A DNA stretch of 64,000 bases from NCBI GenBank assembly GCA_021904315.1, contig CM038919.1, forward strand, positions 1,550,001 to 1,614,000. The letters are read 5' to 3'. Position 1 is the stretch's first letter, and each line of letters begins with the position of its first letter. Both the position numbers and the translations under genes were made by a program. This document shows positions 11,702-22,190 of this stretch, one piece after another. This DNA comes from Sphagnum magellanicum. Its lineage: Eukaryota > Streptophyta > Sphagnopsida > Sphagnales > Sphagnaceae. The notes beneath the pieces were generated by a model, which worked only from the letters and a program-made list of their open reading frames with translations, did not search any database and was not told the DNA's origin.

Positions 11702-13516
11702 CTATCACTTGTCAAAGTACTGAGGCACTCTTCTCTTCAGTGCCGCTCGCACTCCTCCGCACTGCTCAGGTTTGTCTCCCGTTGACATTGCTCCCTCTTC
11801 TGGAAGAGGTTCCTCAGATAGATCTTCTGTTGATGCAACGTCGAGCATATACAACTGATGGTTGCCGACACACATCCAGTCTGTTTCCTCCCCTGCCTTA
11901 ACACAAAGAAGCTCTCCATCTTCCTTAGGCTCATTAGCTGGAATACTTGCAATGTCTTGAATCTCTGCACCAAAATCATCGTCATCTGCAGCTAATCCAA
12001 CAGGGTTCCTGCTCAAGGCATCCACATTTGTGTGCTTGAGTCCTGGTCGGTGTACTATCTTGAAACTAAAGTCTTGCAGCATGCTGACCCATCTGCCTCT
12101 CCTACCATGTGCATCAAATACAGTCGCTAACCACTCTAATGGTTTATGGTCTGTGCGTAGGATGAAGTGCTTCATGTGCAAGTACTGCCTGAAATGCATC
12201 ACGCCCCAGATCAGAGTGTAGCATTCTCCTTCCATCGGATGGAATTTCCTCTGAGCCTCAATTAGGCTCTTGCTGGCATACGCTATGACTTTTTCGAACT
12301 TCCCTTCCTTTTGTGACAAAATGGCTCCAACTCCCTTGGTCGACCAATCCACGTCCAGCCAGAAGGTTTGCTTGAAATTCGGTCGTGTGAGCATTGGCGC
12401 ATCCACCAGTGCTGCCTTCAACGCTTGGTATGCCTGTTCACAACGCATATCCCATACAAATGCAACGTCCTTCTTCGTTAATTCAAACAAAGGACCTGCC
12501 AAGTTCGAGTATCCTCTAACATACTTGTGGTAGTAACCTGTCAGACCTAAGAATGATCTGACGCTTGGGACATTCTTCGGTGTTGGGAAATGCAACACCG
12601 CTTCTATTTTCCCAGGGTCGGGTCGGATACCTTCCTTACTTACTACATGACCCAGAAAGGTGATAGTCTTGGCAGCAAAGCAACACTTGCTTGGGTTGAG
12701 TTTTAAATTCATTTCCCTGAGTTTGCAGAGCACCGCATCTAGATGTTGGAGGTGTTCCCCCCAGCTTTCACCGTGCACATTGAGGTCGTCAACGAACACC
12801 TTCAGGAATTTGCTCCCCAAATCCTTAAAAACCTCTGACATGGTTCGAGTGAATGTACTCGTTGCATTCTTGAGTCCGAATGGCATCACTGTCCAATCGT
12901 ATAACCTAGTCTTGGTGATCAGAGCTGTCTTCTTCATGTCTTCTCGAGCCATTCGAATTTGCCAAAACCCAGACTACAGGTCTAGAGCTGTAAACCACGT
13001 CGACTTGCCTAGCTGATCAATCACATCCTCCACGAGTGGCATTGGGAACATATTTCTGCGCGTTTGAGTATTGAGAGGCCGATAGTCCCCACAGAAACGC
13101 CTGCTCCCATCCTTCTTTACTGGCAGAGTCACCCGACAAGCATATTCGGAGTTACTGGGCTTCATCTTACCCAAGTCTACCAATGCATCAATCTGTCTTT
13201 TTACTTCAGCTTCCTCCCAGTAAGACAATCTACCAGGAGATGCTTTGCAAGGTGGAAATCCTTGCGTGTCGATGCTATGCTCCCTAATGGTGCAGCAACC
13301 CAGTTCGCCTTTGTTCCAAGCAAAGACGTCTTGGTATCTCTCCAGGATTCCCCAGAGTTGTTGCTGCCCAATTTCACCTAAATCGGCGTCGATCCTGATT
13401 CGCTCACAAATCTCCTTCCATCTGGTTCTCGATTCATGACGACTGGGTGACATAAACTTTTCATTGGGCTCGCAATCAGAGTCGCCACCTCTTACCTGGA
13501 TGGTTTGGAGTATCAT
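11702..13516 (-). pseudogene. Reverse transcriptase-RNase H region of the Ty3/gypsy element (broken)
   Basis: RT motifs are in order: LPVKKDGSRRFCGDYRPLN, then WFTALDL, SGFWQIRMA and the catalytic FVDDLNV. RNase H follows (FWLDVDWSTKGVGAILSQ; TDHKPLEWL). A TAG at 12976-12974 interrupts RT directly after WFTALDL. Adjacent TGA and TAG codons (11707-11702) separate this part from integrase. In intact relatives the region is a single reading frame. The RNase H catalytic aspartate is present but in an LDVDWS context rather than the commoner D-A-S. Confidence 0.93.
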
Positions 13517-13537
13517 CGGAATTGTAAAGTCGTGTTA

Positions 13538-15625
13538 GGGACAGTGTTGTTGCAACAACAATGGAACATGTACATTATGTGTGGATTCATGCATAATCTA
13601 CTTGCTCTCCTCCGCATCAGCCACCCATTTGATCCAATCGGCATAATCATCCCCATCCGTGATCTCTTCTGTCATGATCCCGTCAGCCTACTCTTGTAAC
13701 ATCAGTCGCAACATTTCCTGTGGCCCTTCTGAGTTGACTAGCTCCTCAAATTCCGCATCCACAAATTCATCCTCTGAGTCGATCTGTTCTATTTGATGAG
13801 ATTCCGAATCATAGTATTCACTGGTATTGCTGTCATCATCGGAATCTGAGGTGGATACATTGTCCTCTTCATTGACCGCCTCTCGGTCCTGATCAGGTAT
13901 AACACAACCATCTTGGTGGGCGAGTGCGTCCTTCCAAATGGTCGACGTTTCTCGCACCATCGTACCTACACTCATTCTCTGCAGTAAATTCATCACAGTC
14001 AATGGCAATACCTCCACATTGGTCCCAGGCCCATGTCTTACCTGGATCAGACCTCGTTCCACATCAACCACCGCTCCAATCTTCATTAGAAAGTCCAGAC
14101 CAAGTAGCACGTCGTAACCATCCATGTCTACTACCATGAAGGTCATGGCACATTGTATGCCTTCAATTCTCACTTGGATCTCATCAACCCGGCCCAATGC
14201 CCGAGTGATCATTCCTGCTGCAGTCTTGTAACTCTCATTTCCTGTCACAAGATGCATTATCCCCAACTCTCTTACTACAGCAATAGCCAATACAGACATG
14301 GATGCTCCTGTGTCTACTAATCCTTCAACAATGCAGTTGCTGATCTCCACAGGCAGATCTAGAGTTTTGCTCCGATGCGTCTTATTGACGCAGATCTTCC
14401 TTAGTGATGGGAGTGCAAAGACCACTGACACTTGATTTTCGGTGGTCTCCGAATCCCTTTTCCTTCTTGCCAGCTTTACCAAGCTTTCAAGGTGTTCCAG
14501 CTCTCCAGGAATCATGAAAATGGTTTCCATGGGAGATAGGGGAATCTTTCCCTTTATGAAATGTGACAAAATTTTGGACCTCACAGAAGCGTCCCTGTTC
14601 GCACCAACTCCCTCTCTTTCAACTTCAGGGATTGGCGCAACTCCTCCTGGTGTTACATCAATCGGAGTTCTTCTCCTCGGCACTTGGGTGTAAGAAAATA
14701 GATTTTTATTTCCACACAGCTCATTGAGCTGTTGCTCGATCGCCGCTCCATCGTCAAGCAACACTTCTAAGAAATTCGCAGCTCTAGCTGGTGATTTCCC
14801 ATCTTTGGGCTTCTTCCAGCATTTGTCTTCAGAGTGCCCCAATCCCGCACAGAAGGTACATTTGATTCCATAGTTCTTTGTCCTATGCGGCATATGGCAC
14901 TTTGCACATTTCGGCCGTGCTTCATTTAGCCTCGGACAGGCAGTGGCCATATGGTCCCCACCTTGACAGAGCTGACATGCTCCAAAGACAGCGAAAGAGG
15001 ATGATGATTTTGGATCATGCGAATTCCCCTTGAATAAATGGATGATTGTGTTGTTCAACGCAGCAACCTGTTTCTCTACATTGCTCTCTGGCGCCTCTTC
15101 TTCCTGTTCCTTTGGAAGAGACTCATATGGTGTTTCCCCGAGCTCACCTAGGACTCTCTCTACCTCTGTTGCAGCTCCGACCAGTTCTTCGATGTCTGTG
15201 AATGTCCTCACCACGCAGAGCTTTCGGATCTCTGGCCTTAGTTTGGCCAAGAACCTCCTCCTCTACTCTACGTCCTGTATCTTGCCCTTCCGAAACAACT
15301 TGTCCAAGCGTTCAAAATATTTTTGAACCCTTTCTTTGGGCTCTTGCTTGATGATGTCCATCCTCATTCGGATGTCATCAGCATCTATGTTTCCGTACTT
15401 CTGCACCATCAACGTCCATAATTCAGTCCAGTCGGTTGGCACCGGCTGGAACCTCCTATACCACTCCTTGGCTCGACCCCGCAAATTCAGCTTGGCGATC
15501 TTGAATAGCTTATCAGCAGTGAGATCGCGCACTTCGACAGCCATGATGAGTCGTTCCGCCTAATCGTTCACATCCTCATGATCACGACCCCAAAATAACT
15601 CATCCATTCCCTGCGGGCTCGTCAT
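13538..15625 (-). pseudogene. Gag-protease region of the Ty3/gypsy element (broken)
   Basis: The likely gag start is the ATG at 15625. The capsid-like part contains GRAKEWYRRFQ and QKYFERLDKLFRKG. It is followed by two clear CX2CX4HX4C zinc knuckles (CQLCQGGDHMATAC and CTFCAGLGHSEDKC) with a third Cys/His cluster between them, then an acidic linker and an aspartic protease with LVDTGASMSVLA near 14310. In-frame stops: TAG at 15562-15560, TAG at 15265-15263, TAG at 13690-13688, then TAG near 13615 and TAA near 13538 in the protease-RT linker. The reading frame is otherwise continuous across these stops, so they look like point nonsense mutations. Confidence 0.92.
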
Positions 15626-15766
15626 CTTTATAGAAGTTCAACAACACAACAAAAATGCAACACTCCTCTATACTCAGCCTAATTCAAAACAGATGCAAAC
15701 AAAATTACTCAGAAACTCAGCTAGTGCCACACAGTTCTAATTCTTGAAAAATAAATGTTGTCCGAA

Positions 15767-16433
15767 TCATTCATCGAACTCGGACTGAACACCCTCGGCT
15801 ATTGGTTCCAGAGGTGCAATGTTGGATGGAACAGTGGTGAAGTTCTGCTCATCCATAGACTCTTGCTGGAATCTCAATTCTCCTTCATTGTTTCGCCACA
15901 ATCTCCAGCTAATGAGACGGGATCGCGATCCCCCATGCTCCACCCGAAGTAAACGACCTCCTTCCTGAAATAAATCCTCCACACCGGGGATGTATAATCT
16001 CACAAAATGGTTAGGTGACACCGCCGACTTAGGAATCCAAATATCCCCTAGTCTCGGTACTGCACGCTATCTCTCAGCATATGCAGGAGCAACCCTACGC
16101 AAGGTAGGAGGTGAAGTAAAAGTTGGCTTGCAAGTCTGAGGTTGATGCCCACCCCCTTGCTCCATTGATGACCTTCAACCAAACTCGTGCACGAATGTAG
16201 AAACCACTATGAGTTACTTCTACAGCGATGTCTCCTACACGAGCTTTGTCAGGGTTTATCCCTACAAGTTTCACCACTCCAAAACCTAGAAAGTGTAAAA
16301 TCACAGCTCCTCTCTGTGGTCCGTTCTGAATAGTAAGGAAATCAAATCTACCAACAAGCTGTTGCTCATGGATTTCCTGAGTCACCTGCTCGACAGGAAT
16401 CCCCTCGTCACTGGACGAAGACATGATTCTCAA
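15767..16433 (-). pseudogene. Extra leader ORF upstream of gag (broken, unknown function)
   Basis: Between the primer-binding site and gag lie two minus-strand open stretches, 16433-16095 and 16021-15767. They appear to be one former ORF of a little over 200 codons, split by a frameshift near 16130 and a TAG near 16075. Composition is protein-like (IHEQQLVGRFDFL and WLKVINGARGW in the first; NHFVRLYIPGVEDLF and RLISWRLWRN in the second). I see no gag, envelope or chromodomain motif. A separate ORF here is not part of the minimal Ty3/gypsy plan; some plant families carry extra ORFs, though more often downstream of pol. Confidence 0.6.
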
Positions 16434-16484
16434 CTATCATTCTATCTAAACATCTACAGGTTCTACCAAGGTTGGAAACACGGA

Positions 16485-16501
16485 ACCATGCTCTGATACC
16501 A
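16485..16501 (-). other. Primer-binding site, initiator methionine tRNA type
   Basis: On the minus strand the sequence TGGTATCAGAGC begins at 16501, matching the usual complement of the plant initiator tRNA-Met 3' end. The LTR edge inferred from the TGTAAC/GTTACA termini lies within this motif (TGATACC at 16494-16500 on the plus strand), so the PBS and the LTR terminus overlap by about 8 bases. Confidence 0.85.
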
Positions 16502-17340
16502 AAAAGAAAGGGTCCTGAAAACATAGCGCACTGATTGCCTTCAACGAAACCAAACGTCCATGTTCTCCTGAGTCACTCGCATACAACTCAAACCTCCAAA
16601 AACACAGCACACAACCTACCTACTGACTCTTTTAGACGAGCATCACGAAATCACAGACCTGCAAGCATTTTCTTCCTACACAGCAGTAGAACAGGATTTC
16701 AATGGATCTATCTCCTGCCTTACACATTCCCACAGATGCTGGCAAGGGAAACTCTCTTGTTTCATTACAAACTCTGTACATTCCCCGAAAGCACAAACTT
16801 GCTTTCCGTCTGAGATGTTCACAAAAACATCAGATTCCTAACACTCTCTGAGCTCTCTCTAATTCTCTTGCAGTAACTTGACTAATTTGTCAGGTGCAGC
16901 GGAAGTTTCTAACCTTCAACCAAGCTACCCACACACTAAGTTTTCTCTACCTTTTCACAAGGATTGCTCCTCCTCCTCTTCCTTCCTCTCTGTTTGTGCT
17001 CTCTAATCACCAAAAATCTGCCTCTCTCTCCTTCACTGAGCTCCTTCTTTTCTTCAGAACTCCGTCACACCCAAGCATCCTTTCTGTTTTACACCAAGCT
17101 TCCCCATCAAGCTTTTTTCTCCTTTTCCACCTTTCGGCACATCAATGCAGCTCCACTCCTTTTCATCATTCGCGCCGCCTTCACTCCTGCACACCCACTC
17201 ACATAAACGTCCCATGCACAGCCATGTAGCCGTCATGGAGAAAAACATCCGCCGCCAAAATCAAGATGGCTTAATTATACCAAAGCACACCTTCAATGCC
17301 CTAGTGTTCACACTGGGTGGAAACCCACTTTCGTGTTACA
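16494..17340 (-). repeat. Right LTR (5' LTR of the element)
   Basis: This 847-bp LTR is colinear with 9421-10271. It would supply the promoter for minus-strand transcription of the element. The outer end is GTTACA; the inner end reads TGATACC where the left LTR has TGTAACC. Confidence 0.96.
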
Positions 17341-17412
17341 ACGCATTCTCACAAGTTTTATCCAGCATGATTTGGCTTTGTTGACAGTTACATCGACTGG
17401 AATTGAAAAGAA

Positions 17413-17940
17413 TGGCTGGACGAAGAGTTTATGTAGTGGAGGGAAGAAAAGTTGGCAAGACTGGCCTCGACGGGTTCTGGACGGGTCCTGGAAGTGGAGA
17501 GAAGAAAAGTTGGCGAAACTCAAAAGTTGGCGAGACGGTTCTGGACGGGTCCTGGAAGTGGAGAGAAGAAACGTTGGCGAGACTCACACGTTGGCAAGAC
17601 TGGCCAGGACGGGTTCTGGACGGGTCCTGGAAGTGGAGAAGAAGAAAAGTTGGCGAAACTCAAAAGTTGGCGAGACTGGCCTGGACGGGTTCTGGACGCG
17701 TCCTGGAAGTGGAGAGAAGAAACGTTGGCGAGACTCAAACGTTGGCAAGACTGGCCTGGACGGGTTCTGGACGGGTCCTGGAAGTGGAGAGAAGAAACGT
17801 TGGCGAAACTCAAAAGTTGGCGAGACTGGCCTGGACGGGTTCTGGACGGGTCCTGGAAGTGGAGAGGAGAAAAGTTCGCGAGACTCAAAAGTTCGCGAGA
17901 CTGGCCTGGACGGCTCATGGAAGGGTCCTGGAAGTTGCAA
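17413..17940. repeat. 75-bp minisatellite (~7 copies)
   Basis: The unit of about 75 bp contains GTTGGCGAGACTGGCCTGGA, CGGGTTCTGGACGGGTCC and TGGAAGTGGAGAGAAG. Because 75 is a multiple of 3, the array gives 25-residue periodic ORFs on both strands (for example plus 17403-17996 and minus 18260-17520). No non-repeat domain is attached, so I treat these as artefacts of the array. It is bracketed by the two copies of repeat R. Confidence 0.93.
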
Positions 17941-17997
17941 AATTGTTTCTGAACGTACAAGGGCACTTCTTTCAATGTCATCGTCTTCCACTCTGAT

Positions 17998-18079
17998 AAA
18001 GGGCGAGTTGGACACGCATTCTGACAAGTTTTATTCACCACGATTTGGCTTTGTTGACAGTTACATCGACTGGAATTGA
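17998..18079 (+). repeat. Repeat R, copy 2 (intact, paralogous empty site)
   Basis: An uninterrupted copy of the sequence that flanks the LTR element. It contains TTGGACACGCATTCTGACAA, with ACGC only once, which identifies ACGC as the duplicated target. Confidence 0.88.
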
Positions 18080-18537
18080 AAAAAAGGGATGTGAAGATCA
18101 GGGTACACCCACACAACTCTTTGCGAATAATGGTTCTTGTGTGATAGCTCCTTCCTATGCTCATCAGCAGCAATCCATTCTTTGGACTTGAGTTCTCCTT
18201 TTTCAGCTTCCCACATCCTCTGGTTCCCTGCCCCTCACAAAGTAAAGTCGAACATTGCAAATCATGGACTCAATTGCTGAATGGCAAGTGGATTTTGCAG
18301 CAATTGAGCATTTTTTGCTTCTAATAGAAACTTTGTACACCAATTATGCCAATGGATCCAGACTCCAAAAGTAGGGGGAGAGCAGTTTCCATATGATCAC
18401 TCTGTCTCTGGGATGCAACCTGAGGACATGAACCATGACAATTCCAAGTAGCTATAAAATGAGACTCCTCTAGAATTCTTGAAGATATTGCAGTGAAAAC
18501 AATATGGCAAGGTTTATGAAGAGATAGATGTGATAAC

Positions 18538-20565
18538 CTTGGCATCCTCCAGGCGATTTCCCTCATCAATGCGGTCTTTCTCCTGTTGACTTCTAAGCTT
18601 GTGAACTGTATTCTTCAATTGCTACAGCTGCTTCTCATACTCATTTTGCATCTCTGTTGGCAATTCCCTTCAGGTTATTGCAGATGCGCTCAAGGTCTGG
18701 AATAGTTTGACATTGTTAGAAATCATAAGCAATTTTTATGGGTCTTCTAGTTTATTACTTGATGGGTCCCTGCATCTAATATTCTAGAGGTTGAAAATGC
18801 TCTGCTCTTTTGAAGAAGACTAGAGATGATAGAATATTCAAACATGATTTTCACTATGCCCATAGATGTTACCTGGACAAAGCCAAGTTGGTGAAAGTTT
18901 CATGGTTCTTGTTCAGTGCATCATTTAGCTGTGTGTGGAGGCCCTCAACGTCTGTCATCAGATCCAAATACTCTTTCTGTAGGATTATTAGGATGACACA
19001 ATAGATTGGGAAAAAGACAGTATTAATACAGATCTGAATTAATATTGTATTAATAATGTCTTTTTCTATAGAAGACAGGACAGAATCTTTTATAGAAAAA
19101 GACATTATTGATACTCTTCCAAGACTGTGAACACAAGCTGCATCTCAATTTTCAAGACCTAGGATATCAAGCTCAAAGATTTGTTTTGTGTCAGAACATC
19201 AGGCAAAGGAACTTGAGGTCATTCCAAGGAAAAATCATGTGCGGTAATGACAAGACTACACCAATAGAGAGAGATGAAGAGATTGAAGTACTAGTAATTG
19301 AGGGAGGATGAAAAGAAAATTACAAGTTCTTCCATGCTTGCAGCATGTCTTGCTTTAATTTGCCAGCCTGAATGGCTGCTTTCACAAATGCTTCCTAGGT
19401 CATAACCAACTCCATAGCCCATAAGATGACAGAATCAACAGCTGTTTTTGTGACCAACCTTCGAAATACAAAGCAATGTTAGGGTGCACATTCTATGGCA
19501 ATGTATAACTGTAATTACATAAATTTCAAAGCTTCAAGCTCAGCATCACATGGAAATAATATCACACCACAAAGTAGGACATTTGATTCCCTTCAAAGGG
19601 CTATAGGAAGGAAGAAAATATACATTGATTTCCAATGCAAGATGGAGCTGGGAGGATCATGAGCATGGACTTGTATGCTCACCCTATAATGCCCCAATAG
19701 ATTCTTCTACAAGAAGAAGCTTGAAATCAGAAAAGGGACACGACAATTGCACTCGGAAGAAAGAGAAATACAACAAAAAGGGTATCAAGAAGCTTGAAAT
19801 CAGAAAAAGTACAGAACAGTCCCACCTCCGAAGAGAAAAGAAATCAAACAAAAGATATATAATGTTGGGGGGATGTTTGTAAACAAATGAGGTGCAAATG
19901 GGTTTTGGTATTGCCTAGGGTATTGCTGCCTAGTACCTTCTCTTCTTGGAGCTGCAAGAAGGCATCCTGAAGTTGTGCATTCAACTCCATGAGCTGTAAA
20001 TGCAGATGCTTCAACTGCAACACTCCAGACAGACACAAACAAACAAACAAACAAAAAATCTTTCAGAATCTCTTCCTGCAGAAGAAATTGTCACAGACTT
20101 GGTGCAGACAGGGAAATTCTTCCAAGGGCAATCAAATCCAATGCTTGTGCATCTTGAAGAACAAGAACAAGCATAGTAGCCATTGGCATTTCTGTGATGA
20201 ACAAAATTGCTCTTGGCCATGTTGAAGCTCAAGAAATGCAAGAAGGTTTGAAGCTCAGCTGGAAATGCAAAGTAGGTTGAAGCTTAGGGAAATGCAGCAA
20301 GAAGGATCACACGCACATCATCAAAATTGCGACGAAGAGCAATGTTATGTACCAGCACTTGTTGTACGTTGTTTTGGTTGAAATTCTCCGGTTGCACTTG
20401 ATCCCCGATGGAAAGCTCACGCATCATTTGCTCTGGTTCATCGTCCTCGTGTGGCATGGAAGAAGCATCAACCAAGCTCATGAACGGAAGGCTTTTCGCT
20501 TGAGCTGCTGGCTCTGATGATGCTGCCGTCCTCACCATCTTCCTGTTGAACGGCACAAACGCCAT
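18538..20565 (-). pseudogene. Coiled-coil protein gene, exons predicted, one in-frame stop
   Basis: Four minus-strand exons fit together in phase. Exon 20565-20353 (71 codons, starting MAFVPFNRKMV, acidic and Met-rich) has a GTACAT donor. Exon 20014-19937 (26 codons, LMELNAQLQDAFLQLQEEK) lies between CAG and GTACTA. Exon 18976-18873 (EYLDLMTDVEGLHTQLNDAL) lies between ACAG and GTAACA. Exon 18667-18538 (VHKLRSQQEKDRIDEGNRLE) ends at a GTTATC donor. Exons 2-4 have strong heptad character and no other domain. The fourth exon contains TAG at 18624-18622, so this is a pseudogene, or the gene ends there, or my exon is wrong. Another exon-like stretch near 19450-19330 (AFVKAAIQAGKLKQDMLQ) also has a TAG. 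A telo-box lies upstream at 20963. The family is not recognised. Confidence 0.4.
19052..19109. repeat. Perfect 19-bp-arm inverted repeat
   Basis: The arm AATAATGTCTTTTTCTATA (19052-19070) is exactly complementary to 19091-19109, with a 20-base spacer. It lies in a presumed intron of the coiled-coil gene. Confidence 0.85.
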
Positions 20566-20686
20566 ATGCAGAGCTCACGACTCACGAGTGAAGAAGGCCG
20601 GCAACCCCTTTCTTTCTCAACACTTAGCAATCTACTGTTCCACCACGCACAACTCCAAGTGCTGCATTCTAAAGAACAAGAACAAT

Positions 20687-20710
20687 GACGACGACGACGA
20701 CGACGACGAC
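20687..20710. repeat. (GAC)n trinucleotide microsatellite
   Basis: About eight ACG/GAC units lie in the presumed 5' leader of the minus-strand coiled-coil gene. Confidence 0.9.
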
Positions 20711-20962
20711 AACATTGTGTCCATCGAGACGGGCAACTGAGAACACATCTTCAACTTCTCACGTGGCAGAGAATTCCTCTACTCGTGCTCCTCCTCTCCT
20801 GCACGATGAAGAAAACGTGAAATCGTTTTTTTTCTTTCTTTTTCTTCGAAGCTGCAAAAATGAACTGGTATATGATAAATTATTTTCTCTCTTATCTTGC
20901 TCTGAATCAGTAACGGACTAGGTGAAGAAGAAGAACCTTACAAATACTCCAGCATCCAGACG

Positions 20963-20971
20963 TTAGGGTTT
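20963..20971 (-). promoter_or_regulatory. Telo-box (AAACCCTAA on the minus strand)
   Basis: TTAGGGTTT on the plus strand lies about 400 bp upstream of the ATG of the minus-strand coiled-coil gene. Telo-boxes are common near transcription starts of plant growth-related genes; functional relevance here is inferred from position only. Confidence 0.3.
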
Positions 20972-21296
20972 CAGATTCGCAGATTTTCTTGATATGCGAA
21001 AAGGATGCAGGGAGAGTACACCTTTGATCTTGAAACACACAGGTACATTGCAAGCGTCTTCGATCTGAGAGTTACGCGAACAAGAATACAGTTATTGGAG
21101 AGAACAAACTCTTCACTACAAATCATCCATCGCAGGTCTATAATTATTATCAAATGCAAGCAGCAATGTCCATGATGATGAAGCTCATCATCAAGGATCC
21201 AACCCAAGATATATAATATCCAGTCCTCGACACATTCCATGTCTTCAATAATGAGCAAGTCTTGCAGGAATCGTATTTCAATTCAATTTTCATCAC

Positions 21297-21302
<6 letters not shown>

Positions 21303-21327
<25 letters not shown>
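21303..21327. repeat. (CT)n microsatellite
   Basis: About 12 CT units. Confidence 0.95.
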
Positions 21328-21334
<7 letters not shown>

Positions 21335-21789
21335 TTGAATGGTATTTCCAAAATTTGACTATGGAGTTACCTTGAAATTTTTAATACAAAATGTTAACAT
21401 TGAGTTAAAGAGCCCTTTTATGGGTTGTTAGCTAATATGACCATTTTAATTAGAAATCTTTTTTTTAAAAACATTTGGTGTTAAGTTATCATGCTTCTAA
21501 CATTTTTTTGACATTCTTTTAACACCAATTGTCACATAAGTAGTCAAATCATAATTAATGTTAGCTTAACATTTTATGTGTGAATCTTACAAATTTTGGA
21601 GAATTTTTAACATTGAGTTATAGGAATGCTACAAATTTGCAACATTATTTTGAAAATTCTAAGGATGTGTGACAAATTGCAAATTTCACAATGCAATCAC
21701 AAATAACCATCATCGTAACTTCTTGTGTGTTTTACAAAAGTTATTATGAATAATTTATTGTCAAGAGTGAATCCTTTTTAGAACCCATA

Positions 21790-21950
21790 TTTTATTTTAT
21801 TTTCAATTTTGTGATGTTGTGGCAATCATCCATAAATATATTTTAACCAAATTTGGTGATATTCAAACTATGCAAGAAGATTCTCTCAAGCACCTTTTCA
21901 CATTGTAGGTAATAGTGGTCATTATTAATGAAAATTTCTTTTTTTAAATG
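21790..21950 (+). repeat. Dispersed AT-rich repeat, family B, copy 1
   Basis: The stretch from TTTTCAATTTTGTGATGTTG through GGCAATCATCCATAA, a CCAAATTTGG motif and GTGGTCATTATTAATG resembles about 57450-57620 (TTTTCAATTTTGAGTTGTTG, GGCCATCATCCATAAG, AGCCAAATTTGACAATATT). It also resembles, inverted, about 63480-63585. Divergence is high. Confidence 0.5.
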
Positions 21951-22036
21951 TGTTTTTTTTTAAAACATGAAATTTGTGATAAAATCATGAAAGAGTCACA
22001 AAACAATAACTATTTGCATATATCATCTTGGTGCAC

Positions 22037-22190
22037 ATATCCATGTCCTTGGCAACATTGACCTTTGCCCACAACTCTAATATATTCTTAGAAAGTTGCA
22101 CATACAACTTGATTATTTGAGGCAAGAACATCATACAATAGCCAATGCCCATGAAATTAGTCAACTACACATGTAGTTACAACAAGAGAA
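22037..22190 (-). repeat. Dispersed repeat, family C, copy 1
   Basis: The reverse complement of this segment matches 63845-64000 almost throughout (about 90% by eye). Shared stretches include TGTAACTACATGTGTAGTTG, GTATGATGTTCTTGCCTCAA and AAGAATATATTAGAGTTGTG. The second copy reaches the window edge, so the full unit is longer. Confidence 0.85.

Larger units (their letters stand above)
9421..17340 (-). mobile_element. Ty3/gypsy LTR retrotransposon, full length but decayed
   Basis: The 7.92-kb element starts TGTAAC and ends GTTACA. It has two direct LTRs, a polypurine tract beside the left LTR, a primer-binding site beside the right LTR, and gag-protease-RT-RNase H-integrase on the minus strand. 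Integrase downstream of RNase H is the Ty3/gypsy order. Host flanks share ACGC on both sides, a 4-bp (possibly 5-bp) target duplication. The coding region is interrupted by many in-frame stops and at least one frameshift, so the copy cannot be autonomous. I saw no chromodomain after integrase. Confidence 0.97.
9401..17412 (+). repeat. Repeat R, copy 1, split by the retrotransposon
   Basis: Removing the element joins 9401-9420 (AAAGGGTGAATTGGACACGC) to 17345-17412 (starting ATTCTCACAAG and ending GGAATTGAAAA). The joined sequence matches the uninterrupted copy at 17998-18079 with only a few substitutions. The retrotransposon therefore inserted into an existing short repeat. Confidence 0.88.

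Noticed and set aside
17403..18260. 197-248-codon ORFs over the 75-bp array
   Set aside because: These are periodic products of the minisatellite on both strands; no non-repetitive domain is attached.
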